From contig JAGLWR010000061.1 in the NCBI GenBank assembly GCA_023133315.1, positions 1 to 6,852 on the forward strand: DNA of 6,852 nucleotides, in the 5' to 3' direction. The DNA is from Methanomicrobia archaeon (GTDB lineage: Archaea > Methanobacteriota_B > Thermococci > Methanofastidiosales > B48-G16). Below are positions 1 through 4,895 of this stretch, piece by piece. Both the position numbers and the translations under genes were made by a program. Numbering within the stretch: position 1 is the first letter of the stretch; every line of letters starts with the position of its first letter. The notes beneath the pieces are model-generated. The model saw nothing but the letters and a program-made list of their open reading frames with translations, made no database searches and was not told where the DNA came from.

Positions 1-112
1 TTTTTCTTTTGGAGAACCGTTTTCTTTTTCTAAATGAAGATAAGATTTTTTTCTATACTTTTCATTTTTTAAATAATCGTTTTTTTCTTTTGCTACAACA
101 TTTTCTTTTTTT
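1..112. other. A+T-rich flank without a supported gene
   Basis: This stretch is dominated by T on the plus strand and A on the minus strand. One minus-strand frame stays open to the window edge and would encode a Lys/Glu/Asn-rich peptide, but it has no ATG, GTG or TTG between the tRNA and the edge. The other frames close quickly. It may be plain intergenic sequence, or the upstream part of a gene lying outside the window. I see no RNA gene, hairpin or repeat here. Confidence 0.35.
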
Positions 113-122
113 AAAAAAGAAA
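113..122 (-). terminator. oligo-T terminator after tRNA-Gly
   Basis: Read on the minus strand this is TTTCTTTTTT. It begins five bases after the encoded CCA of tRNA-Gly and follows a short C run. Archaeal RNA polymerase terminates intrinsically at oligo-T tracts without needing a hairpin. The tract is therefore a natural end for the asnS/tRNA transcript, and it could also promote release of the tRNA precursor. Confidence 0.55.
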
Positions 123-127
123 GGGGT

Positions 128-201
128 TGGTGCGACCGCCGGGATTTGAACCCGGGTTAGAAGCTTGGGGGGCTTCTGTCCTGCCACTAGACCACGATCG
201 C
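128..201 (-). tRNA. tRNA-Gly(CCC), CCA encoded, no intron
   Basis: The minus strand folds into a full cloverleaf. The 7-bp acceptor stem is GCGATCG with CGGTCGC and contains one T-G pair. The D stem is GTCT/GGAC with loop AGTGGCA, the anticodon stem is GAAGC/GCTTC with a 7-nt loop CCCCCAA, and the T stem is CCGGG/CCCGG with loop TTCAAAT. The variable region is 4 nt, the discriminator is A, and CCA is encoded at 130-128. Loop positions 34-36 are CCC, which reads GGG (glycine). A at position 73 fits archaeal glycine tRNAs. Position 33 is C instead of the near-universal U. The first base of the tRNA directly follows the asnS stop codon, so the 5' end must be cut from the asnS transcript, presumably by RNase P, or come from a promoter inside asnS. 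Confidence 0.95.
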
Positions 202-1479
202 TTACGGCTCTACCCGCGACATTGTTCTCGGATATAAACAGGCGTCTCTTATATGCTCCAGGTCGCATATCCACATGAGAAGTCTTTCTATTCCAAGACC
301 GAAACCTGAATGAATGACACTTCCGTATCTTCTCATGTCAAGATACCATTGGTATGGAGTTTTATCTACCCCATCAAGCTCCATTCTAGTTTCAAGGGCC
401 TGTAAATCATCTTCTCTCTGGCTTCCACCGATTATCTCGCCGAATCCTTTGGGTGCTAAAAGATCTGCACATGCATACGTCTTCCCATCAGGATTCTGCT
501 TCATATAAAAGACTTTTGCCTCTATGGGATAATCATAAACAAAAAAAGGCTCTTCAAACTCATTCGTCAGAGCTTTTTCTTCTTCGTACCCCAGATCACT
601 TCCCCATTCTATGGCTATCCCTTTCTTTTGTATAATCTGAAGAGCTTCGTCATATTTTATCCTCTGGAGAGGAAGATCGAGGATCATGTCCTCTTTTTTT
701 CTCCCAAATTTCTCCAGTCCGTTATACTCTGAGACTTCTTTACACATACTGGCGACCAGTTCTTCCTCGACTTTCATAATATCTTTCGCATCCATCCATG
801 CGGCCTCTAATTCTAAATGCTGGTACTCTGAAAGATGTCTTCTCGTTCTCGATTTTTCAGCTCTGAATGAAGGAGTTAGAGAATACACCTTCTCTAAAGG
901 AAATATCGCTGTTTCTAGGTATAATTGTGCACTCTGTGATAAATATGCCTCTTTTCCATAATAATCCATAGAAAACAGAGTGGTTCCTCCTTCACATGCA
1001 GCACTTGTGATTATAGGAGGAAATACCTCATGCCAATTGTTTTCTTGCAAATATCTCCTCGCTCCTCGCATTATCAATTCTTTATTTTTCATTATTTCTG
1101 TAAGTTTCAGACTTCTTAAGGATAGATGTCTGATGTCAAGTAAAAATTCTTTACCTGCACCCTCCTGTATTGGAAACTCTTCTGCCAGATTTATTGTCTC
1201 AAACTCCGAACATTTTATCTCTATTCCTGTTGGAGCTCTTGAATCTTCTACTACCTTTCCTTTTACTCGTATAGATGACTCTATTGTCACCTTTTGAGCA
1301 TTATTGAACGAATTAAGATCAATATTATTTTTGTGGATACTTATCTGGATGATTCCAGTTGAATCTCTTAAAACTACAAACAAAACTCCTCCGTGCTCAC
1401 GCTGTCTGTACACCCATCCAAAAAGTTCTACTTCCTCGTCGATTCTATCATTTATGTCCTCGATATATAATGTTTTCAT
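202..1479 (-). CDS. asnS: asparaginyl-tRNA synthetase
   Basis: This cytosolic class IIb aminoacyl-tRNA synthetase charges tRNA-Asn with asparagine using ATP. The 425-residue protein has an N-terminal anticodon-binding OB fold (about residues 1-105, with GWVYRQREHGG near 21-31). The catalytic domain contains QSAQLYLE (182-189), motif 2 starting FRAEKSRTRRHL (205-216), IIGGSQRED (349-357) and motif 3 GFGLGIERLL (392-401). QSAQLY and IIGGSQRE match AsnRS rather than the related archaeal AspRS. The ATG at 1479 is preferred because the family begins with this MKTLY-type sequence. A TATA box also lies about 25 bp upstream of it, which leaves no room for the in-frame ATG at 1491 or the one at 1542. 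No Shine-Dalgarno site is visible, as expected for a leaderless mRNA. The TAA stop directly abuts tRNA-Gly. The length is normal and all key motifs are intact. Confidence 0.96.
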   Translation of the reverse strand: MKTLYIEDINDRIDEEVELFGWVYRQREHGGVLFVVLRDSTGIIQISIHKNNIDLNSFNNAQKVTIESSIRVKGKVVEDSRAPTGIEIKCSEFETINLAEEFPIQEGAGKEFLLDIRHLSLRSLKLTEIMKNKELIMRGARRYLQENNWHEVFPPIITSAACEGGTTLFSMDYYGKEAYLSQSAQLYLETAIFPLEKVYSLTPSFRAEKSRTRRHLSEYQHLELEAAWMDAKDIMKVEEELVASMCKEVSEYNGLEKFGRKKEDMILDLPLQRIKYDEALQIIQKKGIAIEWGSDLGYEEEKALTNEFEEPFFVYDYPIEAKVFYMKQNPDGKTYACADLLAPKGFGEIIGGSQREDDLQALETRMELDGVDKTPYQWYLDMRRYGSVIHSGFGLGIERLLMWICDLEHIRDACLYPRTMSRVEP

Positions 1480-1499
1480 AGCTCTAATCATGGATGTTA

Positions 1500-1507
1500 T
1501 TATAAAA
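1500..1507 (-). promoter_or_regulatory. TATA box of asnS
   Basis: The minus strand reads TTTTATAA, preceded by an A-rich tract that could act as a BRE. Its centre is about 24-25 bp upstream of the asnS ATG at 1479. Archaeal TATA boxes lie about 25 bp upstream of the transcription start, so the transcript should begin at or within a base or two of the start codon. This is inferred from sequence spacing only. Confidence 0.6.
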
Positions 1508-1546
1508 ATTTTTTCATTAAAAAGATAGAAAAATTCCAACAAAAAC

Positions 1547-1554
1547 TATAAATA
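1547..1554 (+). promoter_or_regulatory. TATA box of the small zinc-finger gene
   Basis: TATAAATA, preceded by the purine-rich BRE-like AAAAAC, is centred about 25-26 bp before the ATG at 1576. As with asnS on the other strand, this places the transcription start at the start codon. The two divergent TATA boxes are only about 40 bp apart, so TBP/TFB binding at one may influence the other. Confidence 0.65.
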
Positions 1555-1575
1555 TAGATCACTCCAGTGTGAACT

Positions 1576-1743
1576 ATGGAAAAGAAGTTCAAAAAATGCA
1601 AACAGTGCGGCAAAGATTTTAACATAAAAGAAAAAAACAGGATAGTCCTTGAGTTCTGGAGAGACAGCAGCCATCTATCCCGGTTTTATTTCTGTGGAAG
1701 AAAATGTCTTCTCGATTTTTTAAAAGAAAAAGGGATTATCTAA
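1576..1743 (+). CDS. 55-residue treble-clef zinc-finger protein (TRASH-like)
   Basis: This short gene starts at ATG 1576 and encodes 55 residues. Four cysteines are arranged as C8-x2-C11 and C40-x3-C44: CKQCGKDF near the N-terminus, and FCGRKCLLDFL near the C-terminus. The FC-x3-C-x3-F pattern resembles the second half of TRASH/YHS-type treble-clef fingers, which bind zinc or other metals and are often found in small archaeal regulators or metal-handling proteins. The middle is charged and mildly hydrophobic (RIVLEFW). There is no membrane segment or separate DNA-binding domain, so it is essentially one finger. Its own TATA box predicts a leaderless mRNA. It diverges from asnS and its stop codon overlaps that of the convergent OB-fold gene. 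The exact function is unknown; a role through nucleic-acid or protein contact is inference. Confidence 0.82.
   Translation: MEKKFKKCKQCGKDFNIKEKNRIVLEFWRDSSHLSRFYFCGRKCLLDFLKEKGII
1722..1731 (-). terminator. oligo-T tract ending the minus-strand gene series
   Basis: On the minus strand this reads TTTTTCTTTT, starting about 9 nt after the TAG stop of the OB-fold gene. It is a good archaeal oligo-T terminator for the RPA-to-OB series. It lies inside the coding sequence of the convergent zinc-finger gene, where it encodes Lys/Glu codons. Confidence 0.5.
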
Positions 1744-2045
1744 AAATACTCTTTTATCAATCTATACGTTTTATTATACAACTCCATATCCATATCATCT
1801 ATCTTTCTTACGATTTCTGCCTGTACAATATCTGTAAAAAGTCTCCCCACGACTCTCACAAGGTCCCCTTCTTTGAACTCTGCATCTTCCTCACATATTA
1901 CGTTTATCTGCCCTGTACCGTCATCTAAAATGAATTCAAAGTCTTTTTTAGAGATTACAGCTCCTATCAAGCTTACTCGTATGTCCTTCTGATCTATATC
2001 CTCTATCTTCCTGTGCTTAGATGGTGCCCTTCTTATGGGTGTCAA
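1740..2045 (-). CDS. small single-OB-fold protein, RPA32-like
   Basis: The roughly 101-residue protein is mostly one OB fold. A basic N-terminus (PIRRAPSKHRK) is followed by strands around RVSLIGAVIS, FEFILDDGTGQINVIC, GDLVRVVGRLF and IVQAEIVRKI. This arrangement resembles archaeal RPA32/RPA-associated proteins that bind single-stranded DNA with RPA or at repair sites; that role is inferred from fold and company. I chose the TTG at 2045 because it overlaps the tfs stop as TTGA and has GGAGGGAG just upstream. The ATG at 2060 would add five residues (MEGVR) ahead of that TTG codon and has no visible ribosome site. It is the last gene of the minus-strand series, which begins with a large RPA. 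Its TAG stop overlaps the stop of the convergent zinc-finger gene by sharing CTAA. Confidence 0.82.
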   Translation of the reverse strand: MTPIRRAPSKHRKIEDIDQKDIRVSLIGAVISKKDFEFILDDGTGQINVICEEDAEFKEGDLVRVVGRLFTDIVQAEIVRKIDDMDMELYNKTYRLIKEYF

Positions 2046-2371
2046 TCGTACTCCCTCCATGTATACCCACATTTTGTACATCTATAGAACTTCGTAGCGG
2101 GTTCGTCTTCTGCTCTTGTCTGAACAAACCAGTAATAGGCTTCCTTATTTTCACATTTGGGGCATATTTCCCTTGTTTTGGGTTTTGTATCATACTCCTG
2201 ATCTACAAAAATAGTTTTTTGTGATTGGCGAATATTTTCTTCTAATTTATACTTCTTTTCAATTTTCTCGTCTATTTTTTCTATTTCTCCACATTTTCTA
2301 CATTTTAGAACCCGTTCACCCTTTTCTTCAGAGGGATACATCAAATTTCCACATTTTTTACAGAAGATCAC
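2042..2371 (-). CDS. tfs: transcription elongation/cleavage factor TFS
   Basis: TFS rescues backtracked RNA polymerase by stimulating cleavage of the nascent transcript; it is the archaeal counterpart of TFIIS. The 109-residue protein has an N-terminal zinc ribbon (C4, C7, C24, C27), a charged helical linker (about 30-65), and a C-terminal zinc ribbon (C70, C73, C98, C101). The C-terminal ribbon contains QTRAEDEP, whose acidic pair D89-E90 is inserted into the polymerase active site, and ends with CGYTWREYD. Length and architecture are normal, and the intact acidic pair argues for a cleavage-active factor rather than an inhibitory paralogue. The start is GTG at 2371, overlapping the NUDIX stop as GTGA, with GAGG 7 nt upstream. 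The stop overlaps the TTG of the next gene, so translation is probably coupled on both sides. Confidence 0.95.
   Translation of the reverse strand: MIFCKKCGNLMYPSEEKGERVLKCRKCGEIEKIDEKIEKKYKLEENIRQSQKTIFVDQEYDTKPKTREICPKCENKEAYYWFVQTRAEDEPATKFYRCTKCGYTWREYD
2051..2058 (-). promoter_or_regulatory. ribosome binding site deciding a TTG start
   Basis: The minus strand reads GGAGGGAG, the strongest Shine-Dalgarno match in the window. GGAGG ends 8 nt before TTG at 2045. The competing ATG begins at 2060, immediately upstream of this site, so the site cannot serve that ATG. This supports TTG as the real start of the OB-fold gene. Confidence 0.6.
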
Positions 2372-2745
2372 TTTATCGCCTCTTTAATTATTTTTTCATG
2401 ATCAAACGCCAGTTGTGGTAATTGAGATACTTTGAACCTTTTTATATCTTTTGCATCGCTTCCAGATCGTGGGATACCATAAGACTCTGCCAGATATACA
2501 ATTGATACCGTGTGTCCTCTCGGGTCTCTCCTCGGATCTGAAAAAACGCCTATAAGCTTATTTATCTTTATATCCATCCCTGTTTCCTCCTTTGCTTCTC
2601 TTAAAGCTGCTTCTTCTACCCTTTCTCCATACTCCACAAATCCCCCGGGGAGAGCCCAAAAATCTTTGAAGGGATCGTTTTTTCTTTTAATTAGATATAT
2701 TCGATCTTTCTCTAAAATGACCAGATCGACAGCGAGTTGTATCAT
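2368..2745 (-). CDS. NUDIX hydrolase, ADP-ribose pyrophosphatase-like
   Basis: The 125-residue cytosolic protein carries a complete NUDIX box: G35-x5-E41-x7-REAKEETG, residues 35-57. The E53-E54 pair is available for Mg2+ binding. SDPRRDPRGHTVSIVY (69-84) resembles small archaeal ADP-ribose pyrophosphatases, which hydrolyse ADP-ribose to AMP and ribose 5-phosphate; other nucleoside-diphosphate substrates cannot be excluded from sequence. It starts at ATG 2745, overlapping the signal peptidase stop as ATGA, behind a GGGGATGAT ribosome-site match. It ends in a GTGA overlap with tfs. It is full length with no missing catalytic residue. No functional link to its neighbours is obvious beyond the shared transcript. 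Confidence 0.92.
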   Translation of the reverse strand: MIQLAVDLVILEKDRIYLIKRKNDPFKDFWALPGGFVEYGERVEEAALREAKEETGMDIKINKLIGVFSDPRRDPRGHTVSIVYLAESYGIPRSGSDAKDIKRFKVSQLPQLAFDHEKIIKEAIK

Positions 2746-3308
2746 ATCATCCCCAAAAGTTGTTTGAGCCAGATTGATGGATACCCAACTTTTGGAATTA
2801 CCATAACAACTTTTCCGATCACTTTATCCTCTGGGGTTCCCTCTTTTCCCCAGTAGTATGTATCTGCGAATCCGTTGTTATCTCCTTTTGTCAGATAATA
2901 CTTTTGATCATCTTCTTTAATTCTCACAACTCTGTGCACTACTGGAACACTTAAAGAAGGAGTGTTGAAAACAATGACATCTCCTACCTTTATATTTTCT
3001 TCTTTTTTAATTATGACTATATCTCCTCGTGAAAATCCGTTTTTTAACGAAAAATTACTGAATATTTCTTCATCTATCTTGTATACTTCATACCCCTTAT
3101 AATTAGAAGGCCACCACGAATCAAAATCCTCAGAATGGTGCATGCTTCCAGAGACAACAACAGCAAAGGGCGGATTTGCACCAAGTGCAAATACCAGGAT
3201 ATATTTAAAAGCAAAATAAATCACGAGTGCTACAATTATGGCCTCTGCGTATTCTTTTACTTCTCTTCTCCAGTTGATGTTCTCTCTTTTCCAGATCTTC
3301 CATTCCAT
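2742..3308 (-). CDS. signal peptidase I, Sec11 type
   Basis: This membrane protease removes signal peptides from Sec- and possibly Tat-exported proteins on the outer face of the membrane. The 188-residue protein has a charged N-terminus and one hydrophobic segment (about 22-43). Box B is SGSMHHS with catalytic Ser55, HRVVRI supplies His125, and TKGDNN supplies Asp143, with Asp149 six residues later. Ser/His/Asp spacing matches characterised archaeal enzymes, where the last Asp is the important one. His rather than Lys as the base marks the ER/archaeal type. A loop of about 35 residues between the Ser and the next core strand is rich in aromatic and acidic residues. I see no C-terminal membrane helix. 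The start is ATG 3308, with AAGGATGA a few bases upstream. It follows pcp after 35 nt and overlaps the NUDIX gene by 4 nt. Confidence 0.94.
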   Translation of the reverse strand: MEWKIWKRENINWRREVKEYAEAIIVALVIYFAFKYILVFALGANPPFAVVVSGSMHHSEDFDSWWPSNYKGYEVYKIDEEIFSNFSLKNGFSRGDIVIIKKEENIKVGDVIVFNTPSLSVPVVHRVVRIKEDDQKYYLTKGDNNGFADTYYWGKEGTPEDKVIGKVVMVIPKVGYPSIWLKQLLGMI

Positions 3309-3328
3309 GTTTTCATCCTTACTGTTGC

Positions 3329-3336
3329 TTTAAAAA
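3329..3336 (-). promoter_or_regulatory. possible internal promoter before signal peptidase
   Basis: The minus strand reads TTTTTAAA inside the near-palindrome GCTTTTTAAAGC, centred about 24-25 bp upstream of ATG 3308. This lies in the largest gap of the minus-strand series. A transcript starting here would nearly lack the AAGGATGA ribosome site, so an alternative TATA slightly upstream, inside the 3' end of pcp (AATATAAC, about 3342-3349), would fit a short leader better. Both are weak without transcript data. Confidence 0.25.
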
Positions 3337-3343
3337 GCTTTTG

Positions 3344-3916
3344 TTATATTCCTCTTATAACAATTTCTATACCTTTTTTTATCATCTCTAAACTCATGGA
3401 AGGGAGATCTCTGTCCAAAACCTGCTCAGGAATGTATGGAAGATGAATAAATCCTGCTTTTATAGTTGAACTCTTGTACCTGAGATAGTGAAGAGTATAA
3501 TACATTATATAATTACAGAAGTATATGCCTGCAAAATTGGAGATTCTGGCGGGTATATTATTTTTGTGTAATTCTTTCAAGATATTTTCCAGAGGAAGAA
3601 GAGAAAAATAAGCATCGGGGCCATCTTCAAATATTTTCTTAGTCTTTTTATTTTCAGAAAATATATTTGTCGCTACCCTCTCCAGATTTATCTGATTTCT
3701 TCCACATGCTAATCCAAGACTGATTATATACCCAGGATTGATATCGTCTATCTCTCTATGGACTATCCTCCCGCAGTCAAAGGTAACGGGCAAGACACAG
3801 GAAATTATCTTTTTTCCTCCTATATTCTTCCCATGCATCTTTTTTGCTACTATACCTGAAGGATTTATCTTCTCTTTTCTAAAAGACTCAAATCCTGTCA
3901 GTAAAACCTTTTTCAT
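3344..3916 (-). CDS. pcp: pyroglutamyl-peptidase I
   Basis: This cytosolic family C15 cysteine peptidase removes N-terminal pyroglutamate from peptides. From ATG 3916 the protein has 190 residues, close to the usual length. It begins with KKVLLTGFESF and NPS, then EDGPDAYFSLLP (97-108). The catalytic residues are Glu79 in LERVATN, Cys134 in SNFAGIYFCN and His158 in GFIHLPYIPEQV. All three are present, so the enzyme is probably active, though SNFAG replaces the more common SNSAG/SNTAG. The upstream in-frame ATG at 4003 would add 29 residues that overlap radA and do not resemble the family, so it is not used. It starts 4 nt after the radA stop with only a partial ribosome-site match (GTGAT). 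No role in recombination is implied; cotranscription with radA may simply reflect growth-linked expression. Confidence 0.93.
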   Translation of the reverse strand: MKKVLLTGFESFRKEKINPSGIVAKKMHGKNIGGKKIISCVLPVTFDCGRIVHREIDDINPGYIISLGLACGRNQINLERVATNIFSENKKTKKIFEDGPDAYFSLLPLENILKELHKNNIPARISNFAGIYFCNYIMYYTLHYLRYKSSTIKAGFIHLPYIPEQVLDRDLPSMSLEMIKKGIEIVIRGI

Positions 3917-3920
3917 GCTA

Positions 3921-4895
3921 TCACGGATCTGTAACACCTTTGCCTGTGACCAAAAATATCGCTTCTCCCTCTGGAAGGCTTGGAGAATCCACGAGTCGAG
4001 CAATTCTTCTCCCCTGCTTCGATTTCCTGAGATAAATCCTCATTGTAGCAGAATGCCCCAGAATGTGCCCTCCTATGGGTCTTGTAGGATCGCCGAAGAA
4101 TGCATCAGGCGTTGCTGAAACCTGGTTTGTCACAAAGATGCAGATATCATACATATCAGCTAACTGGTGCAGCTTTCTCAGATGCCTCCCTAACTTTTGC
4201 TGCCTCTCTGCAAGTGTTCCTCTCCCAACATACTCGCTTCTAAACGTGGCTGTGAGTGAATCAAGTATGAGGAGTTTTGCTCCTCCTTTCTTCAAAATAT
4301 CCTCGGACTTTTCTGCGAGCAGTATCTGATGATCTGAGTTATACGCTCTCGCGTAATGGATATTTACCAAAGCTTGTTTTGGATCAAGTCCATAGTTTTC
4401 TGCTATCTGAATTATTCTCTCAGGTCTAAACGTATTTTCGCTGTCTATAAAGATACTATCTGCCTCTAATCCTCCTTTTTCCTTCGGCAGTTGGACCGTA
4501 ACAGCTAACTGGTGTGCCAGCTGAGATTTTCCCGATCCAAACTCTCCAAAAACTTCCATTACTGCCTGAGTTTCAAAACCCCCTCCTATGAGATCATCCA
4601 GGTTCTTACTTCCTGACGTTATGTGTCCGACTGTTTTTCTTTTTTCCAGTATCTGATCGGCAGAGACAAAGTTATCTATACTCACCACTCTTCTTGCTTC
4701 AGCTATGATTTTGTTAGATGTTCCCTCGCTTATTTCAGCTATATCTCCTAGAGTACGTGTTGCGGCTACTGCTATTGCTTCTACAGTAGTATACCCTGAC
4801 GCTTTTAGTTTCTCTGCCGTCTTTGGACCTATACCCGGAATTTCTTCAATCTCTATTTCTTTTGTTTTTGTATTTTCTTCTTTTTTCTTAACCAT
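3921..4895 (-). CDS. radA: DNA repair and recombination protein RadA
   Basis: RadA is the archaeal RecA/Rad51 recombinase. It polymerises on single-stranded DNA and drives ATP-dependent strand exchange during homologous recombination. From ATG 4895 it has 324 residues: a charged N-tail, a helix-hairpin-helix domain (EEIPGIGPKTAEKL, 17-30), and the inter-subunit FxxA motif FVSA (76-79). Walker A is GEFGSGKS (117-124), the catalytic Glu is in DSENTFRPER (151-160), Walker B is LLILD (208-212), and the L2 loop follows NQVSATPDAFFGDP (257-270). No intein is present. The start is ATG 4895, with GGTGA a few bases upstream. TTG 4904 and GTG 4901 are possible alternatives adding three or two residues. 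It overlaps the 3' end of the RPA gene by 8 nt, which suggests translational coupling of two proteins that act on the same DNA substrate. Confidence 0.97.
   Translation of the reverse strand: MVKKKEENTKTKEIEIEEIPGIGPKTAEKLKASGYTTVEAIAVAATRTLGDIAEISEGTSNKIIAEARRVVSIDNFVSADQILEKRKTVGHITSGSKNLDDLIGGGFETQAVMEVFGEFGSGKSQLAHQLAVTVQLPKEKGGLEADSIFIDSENTFRPERIIQIAENYGLDPKQALVNIHYARAYNSDHQILLAEKSEDILKKGGAKLLILDSLTATFRSEYVGRGTLAERQQKLGRHLRKLHQLADMYDICIFVTNQVSATPDAFFGDPTRPIGGHILGHSATMRIYLRKSKQGRRIARLVDSPSLPEGEAIFLVTGKGVTDP

Noticed and set aside
1..121. Minus-strand Lys/Glu-rich open frame reaching the window edge
   Set aside because: It has no ATG, GTG or TTG start between the tRNA and the edge, and the A-rich composition alone yields such codons. 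It cannot be judged without sequence to the left.
62..274. Minus-strand 70-codon frame across tRNA-Gly and the asnS 3' end
   Set aside because: It overlaps a well-formed tRNA and the end of a conserved gene in a different frame, and its product is low-complexity Lys-rich.
1480..1542. 21-residue N-terminal extension of AsnRS
   Set aside because: It spans the asnS TATA box; a transcript start about 25 bp downstream of that box would not include it.
1576..1743. Toxin-antitoxin or mobile-element role for the small zinc-finger gene
   Set aside because: It has no partner gene, transposase or terminal repeats, and its composition matches its neighbours.
3917..4003. 29-residue N-terminal extension of Pcp
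   Set aside because: It lies entirely in the 3' end of radA in another frame; the family starts with the KKVLLTGFE segment at ATG 3916.
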